Shown here piece after piece: positions 5,372 through 12,015 of a stretch of 14,210 nt of DNA. The DNA comes from Comamonadaceae bacterium. Its GTDB lineage: Bacteria > Pseudomonadota > Gammaproteobacteria > Burkholderiales > Burkholderiaceae_C. The position numbers and the translations under genes were made by a program. The notes beneath the pieces are model-generated. The model saw only the letters and a program-made list of their open reading frames with translations, had not been told where the DNA came from and made no database searches. The number at the start of each line of letters is the position of its first letter. Position 1 is the first letter of the stretch. The DNA lies in the NCBI GenBank assembly GCA_947458305.1, contig CANGZO010000027.1:1-14210 (forward strand), given 5' to 3'.

Positions 5372-7675
5372 TTAGCGCGCAGCGTTCGCGTCTGCCACCG
5401 TCAAGGCCGTCATGTTCACAATTCGACGCACGGTCGTGCTGGGCGTCAAGATATGGACCGGCTTGGCAGCGCCCAGTAAAACCGGACCAACGGCAATATT
5501 GCCCCCGGCAGCGGTTTTGAGCAAGTTGTAAGCGATGTTTGCGGCATCGATATTTGGCAAAACTAACAAATTCGCATCACCTATCAAGGTGCTGTTGGGC
5601 ATGATGGCGTGGCGTGCGGCGGCGTCCAAAGCCACATCCCCGTGCATCTCGCCATCGACTTCGAGCCAAGGGGCCTTCTGGCGCAACAGCTCCAACACAT
5701 CGCGCATTTTGACGGCGCTGGGTTGGTTAGACGAGCCAAAATTAGAGTGCGACAACAAGGCAGCTTTGGGCTGAATGCCAAATCGGCGCATTTCTTCGGC
5801 CGCCATGATGGTGAATTCGGTCAATTGCTCAGCGGTGGGGTCGTAATTGACATGGGTGTCCACCATGAACACCTGGCGTCCGGGCAACATCAAACCGTTC
5901 ATGCAGGCGAATGTGTTGACCCCCGCACGCTTGCCGATGACTTGGTCGATGTAATTCAGGTGCATCGGGTTGGTGCCCCAGGTGCCACAGATCATCCCGT
6001 CCACATCGCCTTTGTGCAGCAACATGGCACCGATCAAAGACAGACGGCGTCGCATTTCGATCTTGGCGATCTGCTGGGTAATGCCCTTGCGCTCGGTCAT
6101 GCGGTGGTAGGTCTGCCAGAAATCGCGGTAGCGGTGGTCCATTTCAACGTTGACCACGTCGTAATCGAGCTCTTCTTTCAAGCGCAGACCAAATTTCTCA
6201 ATGCGCTCGGCAATCACGGCCGGGCGGCCGATCAGCGTGGGGCGGGCAATGCCTTCGTCCACCACAATCTGGGCGGCGCGCAGCACGCGCTCTTCTTCGC
6301 CCTCGCTGTAGGCGACGCGCTTTTTCAAGGCGCGCTTGGCCGCCGTGAAGATCGGCTTCATCATGGTGCCCGAGGCATAGACAAAGCCTTGCAGGCTTTC
6401 ACGGTAAGCGTCCATGTCTTTGATGGGCCGCAGGGCCACGCCGCTGTCGGCGGCCGCCTGCGCGACGGCAGGGGCGATTTTGATCATCAAACGCGGATCA
6501 AACGGCTTGGGGATCAAATATTCGGGGCCAAAAGCCAAGGGCTCGCCCGCATAGGCAGCGGCCACCACTTCGCTTTGCTCGGCTTGGGCCAATTCGGCGA
6601 TGGCGTGGACAGCAGCGATTTCCATCTCCAGCGTGATGGTGGATGCACCCGCATCGAGCGCGCCCCTGAAGATGTAGGGGAAACACAGGACGTTGTTGAC
6701 CTGGTTGGGGTAATCGGTGCGGCCCGTGGCCATGATGGCGTCGTCGCGCACGGCTTTGACGTCTTCGGGGTTGATTTCGGGGTTGGGGTTGGCCAGCGCA
6801 AAAATCAGGGGCTTGGCAGCCATGGACTGGACCATGTCTTGTTTGAGCACACCGCCTGCCGACAGGCCCAGGAACACGTCAGCACCGGCAATCACTTCAC
6901 GCAGCGTGCGCAGCTCGGTCTTTTGCACAAACTGAATTTTGTCTTCATCCATCAGCTCAGTGCGGCCTTCATAGACCACGCCGGCCAAGTCGGTGACCCA
7001 AATGTTTTCGCGTGGAATGCCCAGCTTGACCAAAAGGCCCAAGCAAGCCAGCGCCGCGGCGCCCGCGCCCGAAGTGACCAGTTTGATCTGTTTGGGGTCC
7101 TTGCCCACGACCTTCAAGCCGTTCAAGATGGCCGCCCCCACCACGATGGCGGTGCCGTGCTGGTCATCATGAAAGACCGGGATCTTCATCCGCTCGCGCA
7201 GCTTGCGCTCAATGTAAAAGCAGTCAGGCGCCTTGATGTCTTCGAGGTTGATGCCACCAAAGGTCGGCTCCAGCGAGGCGATGATCTCGACCAGCTTATC
7301 CGGATCCTTCTCGTTGATTTCGATGTCGAACACATCAATGCCCGAGAACTTCTTGAACAAAACACCCTTGCCTTCCATGACCGGCTTGCTGGCCAGTGGG
7401 CCAATGTCGCCCAAGCCCAGCACGGCCGTGCCGTTGGTCACCACACCCACCAGGTTGCCACGGCTGGTGTACTTGAAGGCGTTGGCCGGGTCTTTGACGA
7501 TTTCTTCGCAGGGTGCAGCCACGCCGGGCGAGTAGGCCAGGGCCAGATCGTGCTGGTTCACCAGCTGTTTGGTGGCGGCAATGGCCACCTTGCCGGGGGT
7601 CGGAAACTCATGGTATTCGAGCGCCGCTTTGCGCAATTGGGCGCGTTTTTCTTCGGCTTGAACCTTGTTGGTCAT
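5372..7675 (-). CDS. maeB: NADP-dependent malic enzyme with C-terminal phosphotransacetylase-like domain
   Basis: A 767-aa cytoplasmic enzyme that oxidatively decarboxylates malate to pyruvate and CO2 with reduction of NADP. The malic N-domain carries SPGVAAPC (49-56), GDIGPLASKPVMEGK (89-103) and DCFYIE (151-156). The metal-binding FHDDQHGTAIV is at 168-178, and the Rossmann NAD(P) loop SGAGAAA at 202-208 is followed by FALANPNPEI near 292-301. From about residue 440 to 757 lies a phosphate acetyl/butyryltransferase-like domain, which in MaeB proteins is regulatory (acetyl-CoA control) rather than a proven transferase. The total length is normal for MaeB. The ATG at 7675 follows a GGAG site by 8 bases. 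It is preceded by its own promoter and leader hairpin, so it probably forms its own transcription unit. It may instead prefer NAD; cofactor choice cannot be settled by eye. Confidence 0.97.
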   Translation of the reverse strand: MTNKVQAEEKRAQLRKAALEYHEFPTPGKVAIAATKQLVNQHDLALAYSPGVAAPCEEIVKDPANAFKYTSRGNLVGVVTNGTAVLGLGDIGPLASKPVMEGKGVLFKKFSGIDVFDIEINEKDPDKLVEIIASLEPTFGGINLEDIKAPDCFYIERKLRERMKIPVFHDDQHGTAIVVGAAILNGLKVVGKDPKQIKLVTSGAGAAALACLGLLVKLGIPRENIWVTDLAGVVYEGRTELMDEDKIQFVQKTELRTLREVIAGADVFLGLSAGGVLKQDMVQSMAAKPLIFALANPNPEINPEDVKAVRDDAIMATGRTDYPNQVNNVLCFPYIFRGALDAGASTITLEMEIAAVHAIAELAQAEQSEVVAAAYAGEPLAFGPEYLIPKPFDPRLMIKIAPAVAQAAADSGVALRPIKDMDAYRESLQGFVYASGTMMKPIFTAAKRALKKRVAYSEGEEERVLRAAQIVVDEGIARPTLIGRPAVIAERIEKFGLRLKEELDYDVVNVEMDHRYRDFWQTYHRMTERKGITQQIAKIEMRRRLSLIGAMLLHKGDVDGMICGTWGTNPMHLNYIDQVIGKRAGVNTFACMNGLMLPGRQVFMVDTHVNYDPTAEQLTEFTIMAAEEMRRFGIQPKAALLSHSNFGSSNQPSAVKMRDVLELLRQKAPWLEVDGEMHGDVALDAAARHAIMPNSTLIGDANLLVLPNIDAANIAYNLLKTAAGGNIAVGPVLLGAAKPVHILTPSTTVRRIVNMTALTVADANAAR

Positions 7676-7705
7676 GGATGTGCTCCGCTGTAAGTTTTTC
7701 CAGTG

Positions 7706-7726
7706 GGCTGCTGGGGTTCAGCAGCC
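7706..7726 (-). promoter_or_regulatory. Hairpin in the maeB 5' leader
   Basis: A perfect 8-bp stem, GGCTGCTG/CAGCAGCC, with a 5-base loop, about 30 bases before the maeB start codon and downstream of its predicted promoter. There is no T-run after it on either strand, so it is not a standard terminator. It could affect stability or translation of the maeB message. Confidence 0.4.
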
Positions 7727-7779
7727 TTCTTGTGTCCGTTCGAACACATGGGTGGGCGTGTCGAATCGGTAGTCGTTTC

Positions 7780-7806
7780 ATTGTAGGGCCCGGATTAGGG
7801 GGTCAA
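7780..7806 (-). promoter_or_regulatory. Candidate maeB promoter
   Basis: Minus-strand TTGACC (7801-7806) and TACAAT (7780-7785) are both good hexamers but only 15 bp apart, two short of ideal. The predicted start is near 7773, giving a leader of about 100 bases. The sub-optimal spacing would suit a promoter needing an activator, and a direct repeat lies directly upstream (7809-7825). Confidence 0.5.
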
Positions 7807-7808
7807 GA

Positions 7809-7825
7809 CTGCGTAAATCTGCGTA
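7809..7825. repeat. Direct repeat CTGCGTA x2, 10-bp phase, upstream of maeB promoter
   Basis: Two copies of the 7-mer CTGCGTA start at 7809 and 7819, exactly one helical turn apart, ending two bases upstream of the -35 box of the candidate maeB promoter. A phased repeat at this place is typical of an activator or repressor site, but no regulator is encoded nearby and chance is possible. Confidence 0.35.
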
Positions 7826-7881
7826 GCAAGTGAGTTGGCTTTTGACTTTTTGGCACAAATGAGGGCCGACACGGCGACTGT

Positions 7882-8487
7882 TCAACGCAAATGTTTCCAG
7901 GCCTTGTGCTGCAAAGCCTGCGCCACGCTGACCGATCGTGACCCTGGGATGATTTGAAACGGCGCACCAACTTGCAAACGACCCGGCTGGTCCACCGCCA
8001 AATAAAAACCACAGCGCCCGCTTTGCACCATGTCTTTGGCGGCCAGGGCATAGCCCATGACGGCGTTGAATTTGCCGCAGGGCTCGCGCGGCTGGGTCAC
8101 ACGCAGAACCACACCGCCAAAATCCAAGCGGTCGCCCACGAAGAGGTCGCGTTCGAGCACGCCTTGCAGGCTGAGGTTTTCACCGAGGTAGCCCGGCGCC
8201 AAAGCTTCTTCAAACATCGTCGCACCCCGCGCTTGGCGCTGCGCCTGCCACCAGGCCAGATGTTCTGATGGCAAGGCATACACGGCTTTGCTGAGGCCCC
8301 CATGCACCGACAAGTCGGCTTGTTCATCACCGGCCAGCCCCAAGACCCCGACCTCGATGGGGCCAGAGACCGTGGTTTTGCCAATGGCCGACACCAGCTT
8401 GCGCCCACCCACCATGAGGGGGCGAACCTGGCCTGTCTGTAAGGAGAGCAGCGTGCCCGAACCCGTGGGCAGCGAACTTGGCTGCAT
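7882..8487 (-). CDS. MOSC domain protein, YiiM-like
   Basis: A 201-aa cytoplasmic protein with a MOSC (molybdenum cofactor sulfurase C-terminal) beta-barrel over residues ~27-160. Characteristic stretches are GLAGDEQADLSVHGG (51-64), the YALPSEHLAWW segment, LGENLSLQGV (101-110), VGDRLDFGGVVLRVTQPREPC with the conserved Cys137 expected to bind the molybdenum cofactor, then GKFN. YiiM-type proteins are molybdoenzymes that reduce N-hydroxylated compounds in E. coli; the substrate here is not known. The ATG at 8487 lies 7 bases after the pepP stop with a weak ribosome site, so it is probably co-transcribed and coupled with pepP. No molybdopterin synthesis gene is nearby. No terminator is evident between its stop and the maeB promoter. 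Confidence 0.88.
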   Translation of the reverse strand: MQPSSLPTGSGTLLSLQTGQVRPLMVGGRKLVSAIGKTTVSGPIEVGVLGLAGDEQADLSVHGGLSKAVYALPSEHLAWWQAQRQARGATMFEEALAPGYLGENLSLQGVLERDLFVGDRLDFGGVVLRVTQPREPCGKFNAVMGYALAAKDMVQSGRCGFYLAVDQPGRLQVGAPFQIIPGSRSVSVAQALQHKAWKHLR

Positions 8488-8494
8488 GGGCGCT

Positions 8495-9883
8495 TCAGCC
8501 GCGCATCAGGGCTTCGATCTCGTCGGCCTTGACCGGCACACCCCGCGTGATCAGTTCACAACCGGTTTCGGTCACGATGGCGTCGTCTTCGATGCGGATG
8601 CCGATGTGGTGGAATTGCTCGGGCACGCCCGGCGCAGGGCGCACATAGAGGCCCGGCTCGATGGTCAGCACCATGCCCGGCTGCAGGATGCGGCTGGGGC
8701 GGTCCTTGATCAACTCGCCGCTCAGCGGGTCCTTACGCTCACTGACCTGGCCCACTTGCGAGGGTTCGACATAGCTGCCGCAGTCGTGCACATCCATGCC
8801 CAGCCAGTGACCCGTGCGGTGCATGTAAAACTGAAAGTAGCTGCGGTTGGCGATCACGTCTTGTGCGTTGCCGACTTTGTTCTTGTCGAGCACGCCGACA
8901 TCGAGCAGGCCCTGAGCCAAGACCGCGACGGTGGCTTCGTGCGGATCGACAAAACGTGCACCGGCTTTGGTGGCGGCCACAGCCGCGTCTTGCGAGGCCA
9001 GCACCAGGTCGTACAAAGCGCGTTGGGGGCCGCTGAACTTTCCGTTGGCCGGGAAGGTGCGGGTGATGTCGCTGGCGTAACCGTCCAGCTCGCACCCGGC
9101 GTCGATCAGCACCAAATCACCATCGCGGATCAAGGCGGTGTCGGCACGGTAATGCAACACGCAAGCATTGGCCCCACCCGCCACGATGGAGCCATAGGCC
9201 GGGTACTGTGAGCCGCTTTGACGGAACTCGTGCAGCAACTCAGCATCCAAATGGTATTCGCGCACCTCTTGCCCCGCACGCAGCATGGCGGCGCTGCGCT
9301 GCATGGCGCGGATGTGGGCGCGGGCGCTGATGGCGCTGGCGCGGCGCATGATGTCTTGTTCGTGTGCGTCTTTGACCAGGCGCATCTCATCGAGCAGGCT
9401 GCAAAGATCGCGTTGCTGCTCGGGGCACATAGCGCCGTAACGCACCCGCGCCCGCACCGATTGCAGCCAGCCGTTCACCAGACTTTCGAGCCCGGTGTGG
9501 ATGGCAAACGGGTACCAAACGGTGCTGCGGTTTTCCAGCAACTTGGGCATGTGTGCGGCCATCTCGCCGATGGGCAAGGCCCGGTTCACGCCCAAAGCAG
9601 CGGGTGCAGCGTCTGGCCCCAAGCGGATGCCGTCCCAGATTTCGCGCTCCAGGTCTTTGGGTTGGCAAAACAGCGTGGTCTCGCCCTCGGCCGTGATCAC
9701 CAGGGTGGCATGCGGCTCAGTGAAACCCGTCAGGTAATAAAAGTAGCTGTCGTGCCGGTACAGGTAATCGCTGTCGCGGTTGCGCTGGCGCTCGGGGGCA
9801 GTGGGGATGACGGCGATGCCGCCTGCGCCCAATTGGGCTGCCAAGCGGGCGCGGCGGTCGGCGTAGAGTTGGGACGTGTTCAT
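8495..9883 (-). CDS. pepP: Xaa-Pro aminopeptidase (aminopeptidase P)
   Basis: A 462-aa cytoplasmic dimetal peptidase that removes N-terminal residues preceding proline. The N-terminal creatinase-like domain covers ~1-170 (DSYFYYLTGFTEPHA at 45-59), and the pita-bread catalytic domain follows. Metal and catalytic residues are all visible: His244 in ANACVLHY, Asp261 in VLIDAG, Asp272 in SDITRT, His359 in GHWLGMDVH, Glu409 in TIEPG and Glu432 in IRIED. Length agrees with E. coli PepP (441 aa). The ATG at 9883 gives the standard N-terminus; a GTG at 9919 would add 12 residues and has no better ribosome site. It is preceded by the murU-like gene in the same direction (61 bases apart) and followed at 7 bases by the MOSC gene. 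Confidence 0.97.
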   Translation of the reverse strand: MNTSQLYADRRARLAAQLGAGGIAVIPTAPERQRNRDSDYLYRHDSYFYYLTGFTEPHATLVITAEGETTLFCQPKDLEREIWDGIRLGPDAAPAALGVNRALPIGEMAAHMPKLLENRSTVWYPFAIHTGLESLVNGWLQSVRARVRYGAMCPEQQRDLCSLLDEMRLVKDAHEQDIMRRASAISARAHIRAMQRSAAMLRAGQEVREYHLDAELLHEFRQSGSQYPAYGSIVAGGANACVLHYRADTALIRDGDLVLIDAGCELDGYASDITRTFPANGKFSGPQRALYDLVLASQDAAVAATKAGARFVDPHEATVAVLAQGLLDVGVLDKNKVGNAQDVIANRSYFQFYMHRTGHWLGMDVHDCGSYVEPSQVGQVSERKDPLSGELIKDRPSRILQPGMVLTIEPGLYVRPAPGVPEQFHHIGIRIEDDAIVTETGCELITRGVPVKADEIEALMRG

Positions 9884-9944
9884 GGCAGTCAGGGTATTGG
9901 GTTGGGTCAACAAGGGCACAAGCTTAATGGGGGCTGGGCCAAAT

Positions 9945-10694
9945 TCAGGTCACATCGGGGGCATTCAATTGCGCCAGCCGCTTGGGGGTGCCCACATCGG
10001 TCCAACGGCCTGGGTACACCTCACCCGTCACCCGGCCCAGATCCATCGCGGCGCGCAGCAAAGGGGCCAGCGCCAGCGCGACGCCCTCAGGGTTACCCGG
10101 CGGCAGGCCACAAGCTGCAAAAAAAGCTTTTTTATACAGAGCCACGGTGCTGAAGGTGTATTGGCAACCCTCCGAGCCTTTGGCCAAGTTGAGCACCTGC
10201 CCCGTGGCCGACAGGCCAAAGTCGCCGCCCGGATTGTGCTCCGGGTTGGGCACCAGCCACAGGTGCGCCAAGGCCGGGCTGGCTTCAAAGCGCTGGACAG
10301 CCTGCGCTGTGAACATGAAATCAGGCGCAAACACGTCGCCCGCCACCACCCAAAACACCTCGGCCAAATGGGGCAAGGCGCGCACGATGCCGCCTGCGGT
10401 TTCCAAGGCATGGCCAAAATCCTGGCCCTCATGCGAATACGTCAAATCAACCACGGGCAAATCTGGCCAGCGGACCTGATCGCCAAAATGGTCCGATATG
10501 TTCGACCCCAGCCAGGCGGTGTTGACCAGTTGGCGCACAAAGCCGCCACGCGCCAACGCCTGCATGGGCCACTGCATCAGGGCTTGGCCACGCACGGGCA
10601 GCAAGGGTTTGGGCGTGCTGTCGGTCAGGGGGCGCATGCGCTCACCGCGCCCGGCGGCCAGAACCATGGCCTGAGAATCAAAAGTGAAAGACAT
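9945..10694 (-). CDS. murU: MurU-like sugar-1-phosphate nucleotidyltransferase
   Basis: A 249-aa cytoplasmic protein of the nucleotidyltransferase GT-A fold. The N-terminal nucleotide-binding signature MVLAAGRGERMRPLTDSTPK (10-29) continues into PLLPVRG, the metal-binding Asp appears in VVAGDVF, and the C-terminal YPGRWTDVGTPKRL matches the MurU subfamily. MurU transfers UMP to N-acetylmuramate alpha-1-phosphate in the cell-wall recycling bypass of pseudomonads and related bacteria. In those, the anomeric kinase gene amgK is usually next to murU; it is not here, so the substrate assignment is inference and another sugar phosphate is possible. Start choice: the ATG at 10694 is near the usual N-terminus; an ATG at 10727 would add 11 residues. 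Divergent from the Rieske gene. Confidence 0.8.
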   Translation of the reverse strand: MSFTFDSQAMVLAAGRGERMRPLTDSTPKPLLPVRGQALMQWPMQALARGGFVRQLVNTAWLGSNISDHFGDQVRWPDLPVVDLTYSHEGQDFGHALETAGGIVRALPHLAEVFWVVAGDVFAPDFMFTAQAVQRFEASPALAHLWLVPNPEHNPGGDFGLSATGQVLNLAKGSEGCQYTFSTVALYKKAFFAACGLPPGNPEGVALALAPLLRAAMDLGRVTGEVYPGRWTDVGTPKRLAQLNAPDVT

Positions 10695-10740
10695 GCCCCG
10701 GATATTGCCATGCCCGGAGGCGCTCATGGGACAGCGCCCC

Positions 10741-10756
10741 CTGGGCCCTGGGCCCT
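10741..10756. repeat. Tandem CTGGGCC repeat in the divergent region
   Basis: Two head-to-tail copies of the 7-mer CTGGGCC followed by CT, each containing the palindrome GGGCCC, between the murU-like gene and the Rieske gene. It would lie in the murU 5' leader or promoter. Possible protein-binding site or simple-sequence chance. Confidence 0.3.
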
Positions 10757-10780
10757 AAACTCATTTTTCAAAGCCCGGCC

Positions 10781-10791
10781 ACCATACTGGT
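10781..10791. promoter_or_regulatory. Inverted repeat overlapping a possible -10 box of the Rieske gene
   Basis: ACCA-TAC-TGGT is a perfect inverted repeat 26 bases before the Rieske start codon. It contains CATACT (10783-10788), a fair -10 hexamer for the plus strand; the -35 region is poor. A repressor bound here would block this promoter. The gene's ribosome site AAGAAAGAG (10801-10809) lies 7 bases before the ATG. Confidence 0.3.
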
Positions 10792-10816
10792 CGGCTGGTC
10801 AAGAAAGAGCACCGCC

Positions 10817-11911
10817 ATGACACGCCCCCTGCCCGCCGTGATTGCCGCCGTACAAAACGCTTCTCAACGCATGGCCGACCGCCACACCCCTTTTGTCATG
10901 AACGACTGGTATGTGGCCGCCTTTGGCGTAGAGATCAAAGACCAGCTGCTGGCCCGCACCTTGCTCGGCAAACGCCTGGTGTTCTTTCGCAGCACCCAGG
11001 GGCAAGTGGTGGCGCTGGAAGACCGCTGCCCCCACCGCTCCATGCCCTTGTCGGCCGGCACTTTGGATCAGGACACCATCGTGTGCGGCTACCACGGCCT
11101 GCGCTTCAACAGCGAAGGCAATTGCATCGAAGTGCCCTCGCAAGCGAACTGCCCTCACAACATGGGCATCCGCGCTTACCGCACCCACGAACGCGGCGCG
11201 GTGGTCTGGATCTGGATGGGCGAGGAGAGCCAAGCCGACCTCAGCAAACTGCCCGCGCAAGACTGGATGGAGAGCACCGAATGGGAGCGCTCTCAAGGCT
11301 ATTTGAGCCTGCAAGCGAGCTATGTGCGCCTGCACGAGAACCTGCTGGACTTGACGCATTTGAGCTTTTTGCACGCCAAAAGCTTTGGCACGCCCGATTA
11401 CGCCAAGGCCGCGTTCGACACCGAAATCGGCGATGGCCAATTCGCCTTGCTGCGCCAGGTGGTGCCAACCACGCTGCCCCCGGTGTGGGGTGTGCCCACC
11501 GGCCTGACGGGGCAGGGCCAGGCCGCTCGCATCGTGCGTTCCGAGTTCCGAAGTCTGGGCCTGCACGAGGTGTCGGTGCTGTTTTACGACTGCCATCTGC
11601 CCGAAACAAACCGCCCGCAGTTCCGCATCCGCACCGCGCACATGCCCACGCCCGAGACCGCCACCAGCACGCATTACTTCATCGTGCATGGGCGAGACTT
11701 TGCGTTGAACGATTCAGGCACCACGCGCTTCATGCACGATCAACTCTTTGTGGCTTTTCAAGAAGACGTGGACGGCCTGGCGCTGCAAGAACAGGCTCTG
11801 GCCCACACGCCCGCCGAGGACTTGTACGAATTTTCGGTGGCCGCCGATGCGCCGGCCGTGGCCATGCGCCGCTATGTGCTGGCCCGGCAGCAAAAAGAAA
11901 CCCAGTCCTGA
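10817..11911 (+). CDS. Rieske [2Fe-2S] aromatic oxygenase, alpha subunit (VanA-like)
   Basis: A 364-aa cytoplasmic non-haem iron oxygenase. The Rieske cluster ligands are in CPHRS (Cys71, His73) and CGYHG (Cys90, His93), and the mononuclear iron site is DLTHLSFLH (Asp178, His181, His186), the DxxHxxxxH form of the family. A later EDVDGLALQEQ stretch resembles the C-terminal region of vanillate O-demethylase-type oxygenases. These enzymes demethylate or hydroxylate aromatic or other small substrates, taking electrons from a ferredoxin/flavin reductase. Length fits the VanA group (~330-360 aa). No reductase or aromatic-pathway gene is adjacent, so the substrate is unknown and the electron donor must be encoded elsewhere. 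The ATG at 10817 has a purine-rich ribosome site. About 104 bases separate it from tkt, which has its own promoter. Confidence 0.9.
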   Translation: MTRPLPAVIAAVQNASQRMADRHTPFVMNDWYVAAFGVEIKDQLLARTLLGKRLVFFRSTQGQVVALEDRCPHRSMPLSAGTLDQDTIVCGYHGLRFNSEGNCIEVPSQANCPHNMGIRAYRTHERGAVVWIWMGEESQADLSKLPAQDWMESTEWERSQGYLSLQASYVRLHENLLDLTHLSFLHAKSFGTPDYAKAAFDTEIGDGQFALLRQVVPTTLPPVWGVPTGLTGQGQAARIVRSEFRSLGLHEVSVLFYDCHLPETNRPQFRIRTAHMPTPETATSTHYFIVHGRDFALNDSGTTRFMHDQLFVAFQEDVDGLALQEQALAHTPAEDLYEFSVAADAPAVAMRRYVLARQQKETQS

Positions 11912-11971
11912 TCACGTCTTGCAGGGCCCCATGCCGGACTGCGAAAGCCGGGTCAGCCAATGGACAACCGC

Positions 11972-11977
11972 TAAAAT
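11972..11977 (+). promoter_or_regulatory. Candidate tkt promoter (-10 TAAAAT)
   Basis: GCTAAAATCACGGG contains a near-consensus -10 box, 38 bases before the tkt start codon; the predicted transcription start is near 11984. The -35 at about 17 bp (around 11949-11954, CGGGTC) is poor. This lets tkt be expressed independently of the Rieske gene. Confidence 0.5.
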
Positions 11978-12015
11978 CACGGGTTTTCCAGAACCCCTTC
12001 CCCGGAGCTGCCCAC

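Noticed and set aside
5609..7693. Very long plus-strand ORF (694 aa) opposite maeB
   Set aside because: It is the antisense reading of a strongly conserved malic enzyme. Its composition (many His, Gln, Gly, Val) and lack of any recognised motif are typical of a shadow in GC-rich DNA.
8288..9211. Plus-strand 307-aa ORF opposite the MOSC and pepP genes
   Set aside because: Both genes on the other strand have full catalytic motifs; this reading has shadow-like composition.
11083..12015. Upstream extension of the tkt frame through the Rieske gene
   Set aside because: The frame is open by chance. The Arg-rich translation overlaps a clear Rieske oxygenase, and a good ribosome site and promoter precede the ATG at 12016.
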